From Desulfobacteraceae bacterium (GTDB lineage Bacteria > Desulfobacterota > DSM-4660 > Desulfatiglandales > HGW-15), in contig RPPU01000173.1 in the NCBI GenBank assembly GCA_003819975.1, forward strand, positions 1 to 8,189: DNA of 8,189 nt, read 5' to 3'. Each line of letters starts with the position of its first letter. Within the stretch, counting starts at the first letter, position 1. The notes beneath the pieces were generated by a model. The model ran no database searches, was not told the DNA's origin, and saw only the letters and a program-made list of their open reading frames with translations. Both the position numbers and the translations under genes were made by a program. Shown here piece by piece: positions 1 through 7,166 of the stretch.

Positions 1-2
1 AG

Positions 3-146
3 GCGCCGGTTATCGGAGCCGATATTGTGGAATACAATCCGCAAAGGGATCTGCAGCAAATGACCGCCCGGGTGGCTGCCAAGTTTCTGAAAGAAATAGC
101 CGGTAAAATGATGGAGAACAGGGGTGATGAATCAGGCAAATCCTAG
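3..146 (+). CDS. Agmatinase/arginase-family ureohydrolase, C-terminal fragment
   Basis: Only the last 47 codons and the TAG stop are inside the window; the gene begins to the left. The translated tail starts APVIGADIVEYNPQRD and continues with a helical stretch, QQMTARVAAKFLKEIAG. This matches the C-terminus of the ureohydrolase fold: a strand of the form (V/I)xGxDIVE(Y/V)NPxxD, whose glutamate helps hold the guanidino substrate, followed by a final helix with a T-A-x-x-A-A-K pattern. Family members hydrolyse agmatine to putrescine and urea, or arginine to ornithine and urea, at a binuclear manganese centre in the cytoplasm. Agmatinase (SpeB) is more likely than arginase from the general look of the tail, but the metal ligands lie outside the window, so the substrate cannot be decided. 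The gene converges on lptD with about 108 bases between the stops. The last dozen residues are polar and probably disordered. Confidence 0.75.
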   Translation, partial: APVIGADIVEYNPQRDLQQMTARVAAKFLKEIAGKMMENRGDESGKS

Positions 147-254
147 TCGATTAAAAGAAGACTGAATGGCTGCAAACATCTGAACGGGCCGTCGGGTTCG
201 TGCGATACATAACAACCCATAGCCTACCGTCTGCGGCCTAACCGCCTGAGTGAC

Positions 255-2447
255 TCACTGACTCCCGATATCTCCCAGCCCCAGCAGATGAAACATCAAC
301 ATAACGCTTCGGTTGGAATCGGTTTCCGAGTAGGTCAGCCGCATGCCCCAGCACTGCAGCATATAATCGGCCCAATAACTTTTTTCATCGGCCTGATCCG
401 TTTTTAAATTATACTTTAAAGAATGACCCATCGAAAAACCGGAAAGGACGTTATATTTCAAACTGTAATTCAAATTCTGATCTCCGGTCCGGTCATAAAG
501 ATAATCAACATGCAGGCTGTCTTTTAAGCCGCCCCGTCTGTTCAGGGCCAGATCCAGGGCCAAGTTATATTTCGTAACTTCTTTCTCATAATGGTTCCAA
601 TACGTATCGGCCGAGACATTGTGGTTATCGGAAGGAGAAAGAGTCAAATATGCCCTGAGCGGTTCAAAAGGCCGCAGGGTCTCCCCCGCTACGTCGTTGC
701 GTCGGGCTTCGAGAAAATTATAGGCCTGACTCAGCTCAAAAGTGGCCCATTGGCGGTAAACGATTTGCCCGTTTTTGCCGGTATGACGCCCATCGAGAAA
801 GTTTTTTAATGCAAAAGTCATGCGGTTCAGACCGGCTTCCGCATCGATGCTCTCAAACCAAGGCTGAAACGAGCCTTGATCGTGGTAATCGCGATAATCA
901 TAAGTCAGCGTCGGGCTGATTTTATGCTTTAATCGGACGGCATGCTCGCCGCCAAGGTCGTACTGCCTTTCCAGGGAGGTGGCCAAGTTGGACTGAAAAT
1001 GATAGGCCGATTTGGACTGCTGGGTCGCATCCGCATCTTGGTCATGAAACCATTGGGTTGTGTTGAGCAGGCGCAAAGAAGACTCGAACTCCAAATAAGG
1101 CGCAACCCACATGGGGTAAGATATCTTCGGCGCCAAAGCGAGCCGGTGACCTTCAAAACCCTCTTCGCGAAAAATATAATTATATTGCCCGTCCAATTCG
1201 ATGAAAACCGGCCAATCGGCTATGGGTCGCGGCAGCAGCGAATAATAAAGCCCGCCGATCGGATGCGGATTGTTTTCATAGGCCAAATGTTCCGGTCGCT
1301 GATAATAAGCAGCAGAGGCTTGCAAACTGTATTCGGAATCGTCCAGCCCCAGGCGCAAAGCGGACCGGCGGGTGGGCGCGTGGGATTCTTCCAGCGGTCT
1401 GGCCGCCCAATCGGTCAGGTCTGGACGCGCCGTATGCTCCGAGCTGCTTTTGAATTCCCTTAAATAATCCTGATCGCTGACCAGGTCGAGGTCCAGGCGG
1501 GCCTGGAGCGCTTCGGAAAATAGCTGGTCGATGCGGCTTCTAAGCCAATAGCGATTGGTGTTGATGCGCGCCTCAGGGCTGAGATTCAATTGCTCCGGGT
1601 TGTTCAATTCCTTCTGCGGGATCCGATCATGTAAATAATCCAAAAGCACCAACCCTTTGGATTCCCCCGCACCTACATAACGAAATTCAAGGCCTTGCAT
1701 CAGGCCTCTTTTTTCGAGCCAACGTTCGTAAAAAGTGGCATCGGTTTGATCGGACAGGGCCCAAAAAAAAGGCAATTCGAATTCCATTCCGGTTAAATCG
1801 GAATGGCCGATGCTCGGCGGCAACAAACCGGTCTGGCGTTTGGTTTTGGCGGGAAAAATGAAATAGGGCACATAGAGAACCGGAACATCCTTGACCCGGA
1901 AAGCGGCGTTTTTGATCGTGCCGTAGCCTTCGACCGTGACCCGCACTTCCGAACCCGTAATACTCCAGGCCGGTTTTTCAGTGTCGCAAGTCGTGACCCG
2001 GCAATCCCGGACCACATAGGTGTTTTCACCGGTCTTCTCAATGGAGCTGCCGCTAAGATGGTAGTTGTTTTGTTTCAGAAACAAATGTCCGTTACTGATC
2101 TGCCCGGTTTTGGTTTGCAGGTTAAAAGTGCCGCTCTCCGCCGTAAGAATATCGCCCTCCCTTTCCAGGCGTATCCGGCCGGAGAGTTCGACTATTTCGG
2201 TTTTCCGATTAAAAACCGCTTTTTGAGCAAATAGCGTCTGTCGTTCTTTGATGTTGATGATGGTAACCCCGCTGTCGGTGCTGCAGATATCGCCTTCACA
2301 GCTCCATCCGTTTGGGGCTACCATTTCATAGGGGTCTTGCTCTTCATTGACTCCCGGCGGGATCGGGTCTGAATCGGCATAACCGGTCGTGGCGATCAGT
2401 CCGATCCCCAAGCACAGGACAACGGTCAAAAAAGAAATTCGTTTCAC
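255..2447 (-). CDS. lptD: LPS-assembly outer-membrane protein LptD
   Basis: This 730-residue protein is the outer-membrane barrel that, with the lipoprotein LptE, inserts lipopolysaccharide into the outer leaflet. Residues 1-24 form a Sec signal peptide: MKR, a hydrophobic core, then a cleavage-like site after YA. Residues about 60-140 are an OstA/LptA-like jellyroll, seen as AVFNRKTEIVELSG and GTFNLQTKTGQISNG. The family signature follows at about 175-245 (AAFRVKDVPVLYVPYFIFP, then RQTGLLPPSIG), and the rest is an aromatic-rich beta barrel. The length is normal for the family. Mature cysteines are 50, 55, 149, 154 and 699; the C-terminal site has one cysteine (LQCWG), whereas E. coli has two adjacent ones. 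The start is GTG at 2445-2447: the second codon upstream in frame is TGA, and an AAGGT ribosome-binding site lies 9 bases upstream. The gene follows folC by 26 bases and is probably co-transcribed with it. Confidence 0.95.
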   Translation of the reverse strand: MKRISFLTVVLCLGIGLIATTGYADSDPIPPGVNEEQDPYEMVAPNGWSCEGDICSTDSGVTIINIKERQTLFAQKAVFNRKTEIVELSGRIRLEREGDILTAESGTFNLQTKTGQISNGHLFLKQNNYHLSGSSIEKTGENTYVVRDCRVTTCDTEKPAWSITGSEVRVTVEGYGTIKNAAFRVKDVPVLYVPYFIFPAKTKRQTGLLPPSIGHSDLTGMEFELPFFWALSDQTDATFYERWLEKRGLMQGLEFRYVGAGESKGLVLLDYLHDRIPQKELNNPEQLNLSPEARINTNRYWLRSRIDQLFSEALQARLDLDLVSDQDYLREFKSSSEHTARPDLTDWAARPLEESHAPTRRSALRLGLDDSEYSLQASAAYYQRPEHLAYENNPHPIGGLYYSLLPRPIADWPVFIELDGQYNYIFREEGFEGHRLALAPKISYPMWVAPYLEFESSLRLLNTTQWFHDQDADATQQSKSAYHFQSNLATSLERQYDLGGEHAVRLKHKISPTLTYDYRDYHDQGSFQPWFESIDAEAGLNRMTFALKNFLDGRHTGKNGQIVYRQWATFELSQAYNFLEARRNDVAGETLRPFEPLRAYLTLSPSDNHNVSADTYWNHYEKEVTKYNLALDLALNRRGGLKDSLHVDYLYDRTGDQNLNYSLKYNVLSGFSMGHSLKYNLKTDQADEKSYWADYMLQCWGMRLTYSETDSNRSVMLMFHLLGLGDIGSQ

Positions 2448-2473
2448 GGGTCATTTACCTTTTTCAATCATAT

Positions 2474-3781
2474 TTACAGATTGAGCAATTCCTTATCGGG
2501 TTTATATGTGATGGGGTCATAGTAGGTCAAGGCTTCTCCCACGGTAAAAAGAGAACCGCATACCAGGACCAAGTCATCCGCACGGGCCAGGGCGCGGGCC
2601 CGCTCCAAAGCTTTGTTTAAAGGGACCATGACCTCTCCCTTTTGATGATATTCGGCGGCCTGGCGCAACAGGTCTTGGGGTACGGCAGCGCGTTCATAAG
2701 CCGGCCGGGTATAGATCACCCGATCCGCCATGGGCAAGATTGTTTTTAACATGCCGGGGATATCTTTGTCATGCATAATACCCAACACCAGGACCAAGTT
2801 CCTGTATTTCCAATCGCTCTTCAGACTATGGACCAATTGGCGCATACCGGCCGGGTTATGTGCACCGTCTAAAATGGTGAGTGGATTTTGGGCCACAACC
2901 TGCATGCGGCCGGGCCAAAAAGTCTGCGCCAGACCCTGACGAATCTGGGCTTCCGTGAGTTTAAAGCCCGATTTCTCCAGCAATTCCATGGCCCCCAGCG
3001 CCACAGCCGCATTCCGGAATTGGTAGCGGCCCCGGAGCCCCAATTCCAATCCTTTGAATCGTTGCTTAAGCCCGAAATAATCGAGCTTTTGATTTCGGAC
3101 TTGATACCGGATGTCGGTGCCTATTTGCCAAAAAGGGGCCTTTTTTTGAGCACAAATCGATTGAAAAATTTTTTTTAAGTCAGGTCGGGCCTCGGCCGTT
3201 ATCAGGGGCACCTTGTTTTTAATAATGCCCGCTTTTTCGCCCGCTATGTCGATCAAACGTTTTCCCAAAAAAGCCTGGTGATCCAAGCCGACATTGGTGA
3301 TGATTGAAACGAGCGGCCGGATCACATTGGTGGCATCCAGGCGTCCGCCCATACCGACTTCCATAACCGCCATATCGACCTGCTCCTCGGCAAAATAAAC
3401 CAAAGCCAGGGCAGTGGTAAATTCAAAAAAAGTGGACGGCTGGTGCGGATTCAGCACGCGCCGCAATTGAGCGGTCAGGACCGCGATTCTCTCCGGGGCG
3501 ATCTCCCGGCCGTTCACTCGAATCCGTTCGGTGAAACGCACCAAGTGCGGAGAGGAATAAAACCCCACTTTCACGCCGGCTTGCGCAAGCAGGCCGGCCA
3601 GCATGGCCGCAACCGACCCTTTGCCGTTGGTCCCGGCTACATGAATATAGCTCCGGCCTTGGTGAGGATTGCCGCAGGCTTTTAATAAATTTGCGGTTTT
3701 GGAAAGACCGAATTTTATGCCGTATTTATGCAAGCTGTAAAGAAAATTCAGGGAGTCGTGGTAAGATGTTTTTTTATGCAT
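2474..3781 (-). CDS. folC: Bifunctional folylpolyglutamate synthase/dihydrofolate synthase FolC
   Basis: This 435-residue cytoplasmic Mur-ligase-fold enzyme adds glutamate to dihydropteroate and to reduced folates in an ATP-dependent reaction. The ATP loop is AGTNGKGSVAAML (about 49-61). The folate-binding segment is SSPHLVRFTERIRVNG (76-91). The metal and glutamate region is MEVGMGGRLDATNV (140-153), followed by NVGLDH (163-168) and GEKAGIIK (181-188), whose K183 is the usual carbamylated lysine. WPGRMQ (289-294) and ILDGAHNPAG (303-312) mark the C-terminal domain, and VCGSLFTVGEA (407-417) is a typical ending. All hallmark motifs are intact and the length is normal. The ATG start has only a weak GGA ribosome-binding site. 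Whether both synthase activities are present cannot be read from the sequence; bacterial FolC usually has both. In many proteobacteria accD precedes folC; here a repeat-containing gap and a helicase gene do. Confidence 0.95.
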   Translation of the reverse strand: MHKKTSYHDSLNFLYSLHKYGIKFGLSKTANLLKACGNPHQGRSYIHVAGTNGKGSVAAMLAGLLAQAGVKVGFYSSPHLVRFTERIRVNGREIAPERIAVLTAQLRRVLNPHQPSTFFEFTTALALVYFAEEQVDMAVMEVGMGGRLDATNVIRPLVSIITNVGLDHQAFLGKRLIDIAGEKAGIIKNKVPLITAEARPDLKKIFQSICAQKKAPFWQIGTDIRYQVRNQKLDYFGLKQRFKGLELGLRGRYQFRNAAVALGAMELLEKSGFKLTEAQIRQGLAQTFWPGRMQVVAQNPLTILDGAHNPAGMRQLVHSLKSDWKYRNLVLVLGIMHDKDIPGMLKTILPMADRVIYTRPAYERAAVPQDLLRQAAEYHQKGEVMVPLNKALERARALARADDLVLVCGSLFTVGEALTYYDPITYKPDKELLNL

Positions 3782-3793
3782 AAATTTCCGTTA

Positions 3794-3808
3794 TGACTCA
3801 AGGAGTCA
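3794..3808. repeat. Short perfect inverted repeat upstream of folC
   Basis: TGACTC and GAGTCA are separated by three bases (AAG), giving a 6-base perfect stem 13-27 bases upstream of the folC ATG. The position would suit a small operator or a leader hairpin close to the ribosome-binding region. No T-run follows on the minus strand, so it is not an intrinsic terminator. It could also be chance. Confidence 0.4.
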
Positions 3809-3857
3809 GAATAACCTGAGAATAGGTTTCAGATCGAGGCAACGCCCGAAGCAAACG

Positions 3858-3918
3858 GTAGAGACGCACGGCACCGGAGAGCCGCATGGTTTTTCGGCTC
3901 TACGCCGTGTCTCTCTAC
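3858..3918. repeat. Nested palindromic element (dispersed-repeat type)
   Basis: The outer arms are 3858-3872 (GTAGAGACGCACGGC) and 3904-3918 (GCCGTGTCTCTCTAC), which pair at 13 of 15 positions. Inside them, AGAGCCG (3878-3884) pairs perfectly with CGGCTCT (3895-3901) around a 10-base loop. The whole 61-base unit would fold into a long two-part hairpin on either strand. Arms of the type GTAGAGACGC...GCGTCTCTAC are familiar as multi-copy intergenic palindromes in several unrelated bacterial phyla, so this is most likely one member of a dispersed, non-coding family. It could also protect the 3' end of the helicase transcript. Confidence 0.6.
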
Positions 3919-3946
3919 AAATCTCGTGGTCGGTTTTTTTATTCTT

Positions 3947-3981
3947 TCTTCCGAATTCTGACTTCTGGTTTCTGCCTTCTG
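3947..3981. repeat. Degenerate 7-base tandem repeat, five units
   Basis: Read on the plus strand, the successive units are TCTTCCG, AATTCTG, ACTTCTG, GTTTCTG and CCTTCTG. The consensus is NNTTCTG, and a weaker sixth unit (TATTCTT) lies at 3940-3946. The run begins five bases beyond the helicase stop codon. Tandem heptanucleotide repeats of this kind are known between genes in cyanobacteria and occur in other lineages. It is non-coding as far as can be seen. Confidence 0.6.
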
Positions 3982-3986
3982 TCGTT

Positions 3987-6182
3987 TCATATTTTTTCCA
4001 GCGTGGTATAACCGAGATGCAAGACCTTGCGGCCGACATCCTTGAAAAGCACTTCGATTTTCTCTTTTTCCAGAATCTTGGAGACCACGCCCTGGCCGAA
4101 AGCCGGATGGCGCACGCGTTCGCCCGGCCGCAAACCGGAAGGAGATTCCACCGCCGCCTGGCGTAGAATATGCTTGGGCTTTTCGTACACGGGTATCTGG
4201 GACGACTCATCCCAATTCCGTTGGGGCGCTTGAAAAGTCTGACCCTGGGAAACATGCTCGAAGACCTGGCCGGGCAAGGCTTGGATAATGGAGCAGAGAC
4301 CGCCCGCATTGCCGTTGCCCGAACCCGACCACCAACGCGGCGATTCCAGGCCGGGATAGAGAATCAGCAGACGATCTTTGGCGCGGGTGGCGGCCACATA
4401 CATGAGACGACGCTCCTCTTCGACTGCTTCCTGGTTGGCGCCGGCCTTGGCCGACGGAAAATAACCGTCCATAGCCCAGATGATAAACACATCCGACCAT
4501 TCCAGCCCTTTAGCCGAATGCACCGTGGATAGAGTCAGGCATTCCTTGCGGTCGCCTTGAGCCAGATCGGCCGAACTCGTGGGCGGTTCCAGCACCAAAT
4601 CGTCCAAAAAAGGCCGCAACTTACGATAACGGCTCGCCATGGGCAAAAGTTGTTCCAGGTCCTTTTCGCGCTTGGGAAAGTCGTCGAACTGTTCTTTCAG
4701 GATCGGCCGGTAATATTCCAGGGCCAGCTCCACTGCTTTTTTGGGGACCAGGTTATCTCCGGAAAGCTGCGCTAAAAAATGTCCCAACCGTTTAAGACCT
4801 TCCTGGCCCTTGCCCACATCCGGGCAATCGCCGACCTGGGCCGGTTGACGTCCCTGGCTTTTCATCCATTCGATAATGCGCTGGCTCTTGGCCTGACCGA
4901 TGTGTTGAATAAGCCGCAACATGCGGCCCCAGCTCAGGGAATCGTCTTTGTTGACCATCACCCGCAGATGGGAGAGCAGGTCTTTGATATGAGCCGATTC
5001 CATGAACTTGAACCCGCCGTATTTCACAAAGGGAATACCCTGACGGGTGAGCTCCAGCTCCAGTTCGAACGAATGGTGCCCGGCCCGAAAAAGTACGGCA
5101 AAGTCTTTCAGGGAACGGTTGTTCCCCAGACGGCTCTTAATGGTGCGGCAGACAAAGGAGGCTTGTTCCGGTTCCGTGCGGGTGTTCACCACCTTGGGCT
5201 TTTCTCCGTCGCTTCGGCGGGTAAACAGGCATTTGGTGTATTTTTCCTGGGCCTGATCCATCAGACTATTGGTCAGGGTCAAAATGGGCTGGGTGGAACG
5301 GTAATTCTCTTCCAGCTTGATGATTTGACAGCCCGGAAACAACTTGGGGAAATCGAACATGTTGCGGTAATTGGCGCCGCGGAAAGAATAGATGGACTGA
5401 CTGTCGTCGCCCACGACCATGATGTTGCGCTCCGGACCGGTCAGCCATTTGACGATCTCGGCCTGGATGCCGTTGGTGTCCTGATATTCGTCCACCATGA
5501 TATATTGATATTGCTCGTGCAGAATTTGGCGTACGCTCTCGTTTTCGGCAAGCAGTTGGCGAAAGAGCAGAATCAGGTCGTCGTAATCCATGAGCTGATG
5601 CTCTTTTTTATAAGCCCGGTAGGCTTGGGAGAGCTTGATGATCTGTTGGATGTATTCGCTGAATTGCGAGTACTCGACCTGCACCAAATCGTCCAGGGGT
5701 TGCTGCAGGTTGGCCGCCTTGCTCAAAATAGAGGCCAGAGTGGCGCGTTTTGGAAAACGGATGGCCCCGCGCTCGACTTGCAGGTCTTGAGCCAAGCCCT
5801 GGATGCTCTCCTCCATATCGGCTCGGTCCAGCACCGTGAAATTTTTGTCATACCCGAGTTTCTCGGCCTCCTGGCGCAGCACGCGGTGGGCCAGGGAATG
5901 GAACGTGCCGCCCGATACCATCCGGCACCGTTCATCGGCCAGACCGGCCGCCCGTTCCAGCATTTCACCCGAAGCTTTGCGGGTGAAGGTGAGCAAAAGA
6001 ATCTTCTGGGGCATGGTGCCGATTTCAACCAAATGAGCCACGCGGTAAATCAAAGTGCGGGTCTTGCCGCTGCCGGCACCGGCAATAACCAATAGCGGGC
6101 CTTCGGTGGTCATGACCGCTTGCGTCTGAGCCGGGTTTAGTACTTTGGCGTAATCTATTTTTTGGGTTTGGGTTTGATTCAT
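3987..6182 (-). CDS. uvrD: ATP-dependent 3'-5' DNA helicase, UvrD/PcrA/Rep family
   Basis: This 731-residue superfamily 1A helicase unwinds DNA in excision and mismatch repair and in removal of recombination or transcription blocks. All motifs are present in order: Q motif LNPAQTQAV (15-23), Walker A AGAGSGKT (34-41), Ia LLTFTRKASGEM (63-74), MDYDDLILLF (198-207), Walker B VDEYQD (230-235), III VGDDSQSIYSFRGA (257-270), IV EENYRST (291-297), V LSTVHSAKGLEW and VI EERRLMYVAATRAKDRL. The last ~45 residues (RPGERVRHPAFGQG to the final TTLEKI) are the small C-terminal Tudor-like domain typical of UvrD and PcrA, which in the known proteins contacts RNA polymerase. Rep is less likely for that reason. 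Length is typical. The ATG lies 7 bases beyond the stop of the small upstream gene, so the two are probably translated from one message. A long open frame on the opposite strand (4779-6095) is a codon-bias shadow. Confidence 0.93.
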   Translation of the reverse strand: MNQTQTQKIDYAKVLNPAQTQAVMTTEGPLLVIAGAGSGKTRTLIYRVAHLVEIGTMPQKILLLTFTRKASGEMLERAAGLADERCRMVSGGTFHSLAHRVLRQEAEKLGYDKNFTVLDRADMEESIQGLAQDLQVERGAIRFPKRATLASILSKAANLQQPLDDLVQVEYSQFSEYIQQIIKLSQAYRAYKKEHQLMDYDDLILLFRQLLAENESVRQILHEQYQYIMVDEYQDTNGIQAEIVKWLTGPERNIMVVGDDSQSIYSFRGANYRNMFDFPKLFPGCQIIKLEENYRSTQPILTLTNSLMDQAQEKYTKCLFTRRSDGEKPKVVNTRTEPEQASFVCRTIKSRLGNNRSLKDFAVLFRAGHHSFELELELTRQGIPFVKYGGFKFMESAHIKDLLSHLRVMVNKDDSLSWGRMLRLIQHIGQAKSQRIIEWMKSQGRQPAQVGDCPDVGKGQEGLKRLGHFLAQLSGDNLVPKKAVELALEYYRPILKEQFDDFPKREKDLEQLLPMASRYRKLRPFLDDLVLEPPTSSADLAQGDRKECLTLSTVHSAKGLEWSDVFIIWAMDGYFPSAKAGANQEAVEEERRLMYVAATRAKDRLLILYPGLESPRWWSGSGNGNAGGLCSIIQALPGQVFEHVSQGQTFQAPQRNWDESSQIPVYEKPKHILRQAAVESPSGLRPGERVRHPAFGQGVVSKILEKEKIEVLFKDVGRKVLHLGYTTLEKI

Positions 6183-6189
6183 TTCAGCT

Positions 6190-6447
6190 TTATACTTTCG
6201 TTTGTTCCCTGAGGCGGCTCAGGTGTTTTTTTTGCGACCAGCGTTTGAGCTTGGCGATCAAGCCGTTGGCCGGTTCACGCTCCAACAGACCGGATCTTAA
6301 ATCCAGACCCGGCAGCGTTTCCAAAGCGCTTTTTAGACAGGGCCCCTTTTCCGGACAATCTAGACATCGACCCGAAACCGCTCTTAAACCTTCGGAAGTC
6401 CGGGGGAAAACCTGTTCTAAATCGCCAAAACATGTTTTTAGGGTCAT
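6190..6447 (-). CDS. Small four-cysteine protein of unknown function, upstream of uvrD
   Basis: I do not recognise this 85-residue protein with certainty. The cysteines are C6, C28, C31 and C37. The last three form CLDCPEKGPC, a CxxCx5C pattern of the kind that binds zinc or an iron-sulphur cluster; C6 could be the fourth ligand. Residues 7-24 (FGDLEQVFPRTSEGLRAV) look like an ordered, conserved-type segment. Residues about 60-85 are strongly basic (KLKRWSQKKHLSRLREQ), which may suit nucleic-acid or acidic-partner binding. There is no signal peptide or membrane segment, so it should be cytoplasmic. Support for it being a real gene: it is the first gene on its side of a divergent promoter region, it ends 7 bases before the uvrD start, and its cysteine spacing looks selected. 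The ribosome-binding site is weak (GGGA). A link to DNA repair rests only on position. Confidence 0.7.
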   Translation of the reverse strand: MTLKTCFGDLEQVFPRTSEGLRAVSGRCLDCPEKGPCLKSALETLPGLDLRSGLLEREPANGLIAKLKRWSQKKHLSRLREQTKV

Positions 6448-6560
6448 GAGGTCCCGCGTTTAAAAAAGATACATAAAAAGCTGAACGCTTATATAATATT
6501 TATGGTACAAGATAAAGGTTTTTTGATCCTGAAAACGGTCGAATCGGAATAAAGGTACCT
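6448..6560. promoter_or_regulatory. Divergent promoter region between the uvrD block and the phosphatase-regulator pair
   Basis: This 113-base AT-rich stretch lies between oppositely oriented first genes and must hold a promoter for each direction. On the plus strand TATAAT (6492-6497) is a perfect -10 hexamer; the best -35 at 16-18 bases is poor (for example GATACA at 6468-6473), so it may need an activator. A small inverted repeat, AAGC-5-GCTT (6478-6490), sits just upstream of that -10 and could be an operator. TTGAT at 6523-6527 resembles one Fnr half-site, but its partner is missing. The plus-strand ribosome-binding site is AAAGG (6551-6555), 5 bases before the phosphatase ATG. I cannot place the minus-strand promoter with confidence. 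Confidence 0.45.
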
Positions 6561-7166
6561 ATGCATAAGCGTTTGAACAGACTTTATCTCGTGCGGCACG
6601 GGCAGGTGCAGGGCCAAGAAAGCCAGCGGATTTTCGGGTCGACCGATGTGGAAATTACGGACCTCGGTAAGACTCAAATGAAACACCTGGCGGAGAAGCT
6701 TCGTTTTGCGGAAATAGATGTCATTTATTCCAGCATGCTTAAACGCACCATTAGCGGCGCCCAGATCATCGGTCAATGGCATGATGGGCCTGTTTTTCAT
6801 CTACCCGAATTTGCGGAAATGGATTTTGGAGCTTGGGAGGGGATGGCTTTTTCCGAGATCGCCCAGCAGTTCCAAGACGAGTTGGCTCAACGGCAATCGG
6901 ATATCTTGCATTATCGCGCGCCCGGAGCGCGCGATACGATTCAGAGTTTGGCTGAACGGGTTCTGGGTTGCCTAAAAGAGATCCGCCGCAAACATGACGG
7001 TCAAAACATCCTCCTGGTCGGGCACGCCGGGGTTAACCGGGTCATTTTATGCGATGCGTTGGGTCTCGATTTGAACCGGGTTTACCATCTGCACCAGGAT
7101 TACGGCTGTCTGAATATTATCGATTATTTTCCCGATTCCACGCTGGTGAGGCTGGTCAATGGTTGA
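6561..7166 (+). CDS. Histidine phosphatase (phosphoglycerate mutase-like, CobC-type)
   Basis: This 201-residue cytoplasmic enzyme of the histidine phosphatase superfamily removes phosphate through a phosphohistidine intermediate. The catalytic motif is YLVRHGQV (9-16) with nucleophile H13. R62 in SSMLKRTISGA is the second phosphate-pocket arginine. E86 in PEFAEMDFGAWEGM is the likely proton donor. LLVGHAGVNR (151-160) supplies the second histidine, H155. The FGSTDVEITDLGKTQ and MDFGAWEG segments resemble alpha-ribazole phosphatase (CobC) and small broad-specificity phosphatases. The usual PGGES stretch reads PGARD (121-125), and RHG is followed by Q rather than E, so the substrate is not certain. 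No cobalamin gene is nearby. The frame overlaps the next gene by 8 bases, which suggests translational coupling with the regulator. Confidence 0.85.
   Translation: MHKRLNRLYLVRHGQVQGQESQRIFGSTDVEITDLGKTQMKHLAEKLRFAEIDVIYSSMLKRTISGAQIIGQWHDGPVFHLPEFAEMDFGAWEGMAFSEIAQQFQDELAQRQSDILHYRAPGARDTIQSLAERVLGCLKEIRRKHDGQNILLVGHAGVNRVILCDALGLDLNRVYHLHQDYGCLNIIDYFPDSTLVRLVNG

Larger units (their letters stand above)
3782..3986. other. Intergenic region between helicase and folC, repeat-rich
   Basis: This 205-base gap separates two genes on the same strand. It holds a short palindrome close to the folC start (3794-3808), a long nested palindrome (3858-3918) and a heptamer array next to the helicase stop (3947-3981). 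I see no convincing intrinsic terminator for the helicase: the palindrome has no T-run on its minus-strand downstream side. The only T-run (TTTTTTT around 3932-3938) reads on the plus strand, where there is no gene to end. A minus-strand open frame crosses the gap, but it begins inside the helicase gene in another frame and its composition follows the repeats, so I do not call it a gene. The gap must hold any separate folC promoter, but no clear one is visible. Confidence 0.7.

Noticed and set aside
194..218. GGGTT...AACCC inverted repeat between the agmatinase tail and lptD as a terminator
   Set aside because: The stem has only 5 pairs with a long loop and no T-run follows on either strand.
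942..1463. A 173-codon plus-strand open frame opposite lptD
   Set aside because: It is antisense to the LptD barrel and shows no recognisable domain or good ribosome-binding site.
3858..3938. Palindrome plus T-run as an intrinsic terminator
   Set aside because: The T-run is 13 bases from the stem and on the plus strand, where no gene needs ending; the minus-strand side has no T-run.
3806..4309. A 167-codon minus-strand frame running from the helicase end into the gap
   Set aside because: It is in another frame of the helicase gene, and the rest is translated repeat sequence.
4779..6095. A 438-codon plus-strand open frame opposite the helicase
   Set aside because: It lies wholly antisense to a helicase with every motif intact, its translation shows no family signature, and such long shadows follow from codon bias.
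6489..6800. A 103-codon minus-strand frame across the promoter region and phosphatase start
   Set aside because: It is antisense to the conserved RHG motif region and would cover the divergent promoter; no family resemblance.
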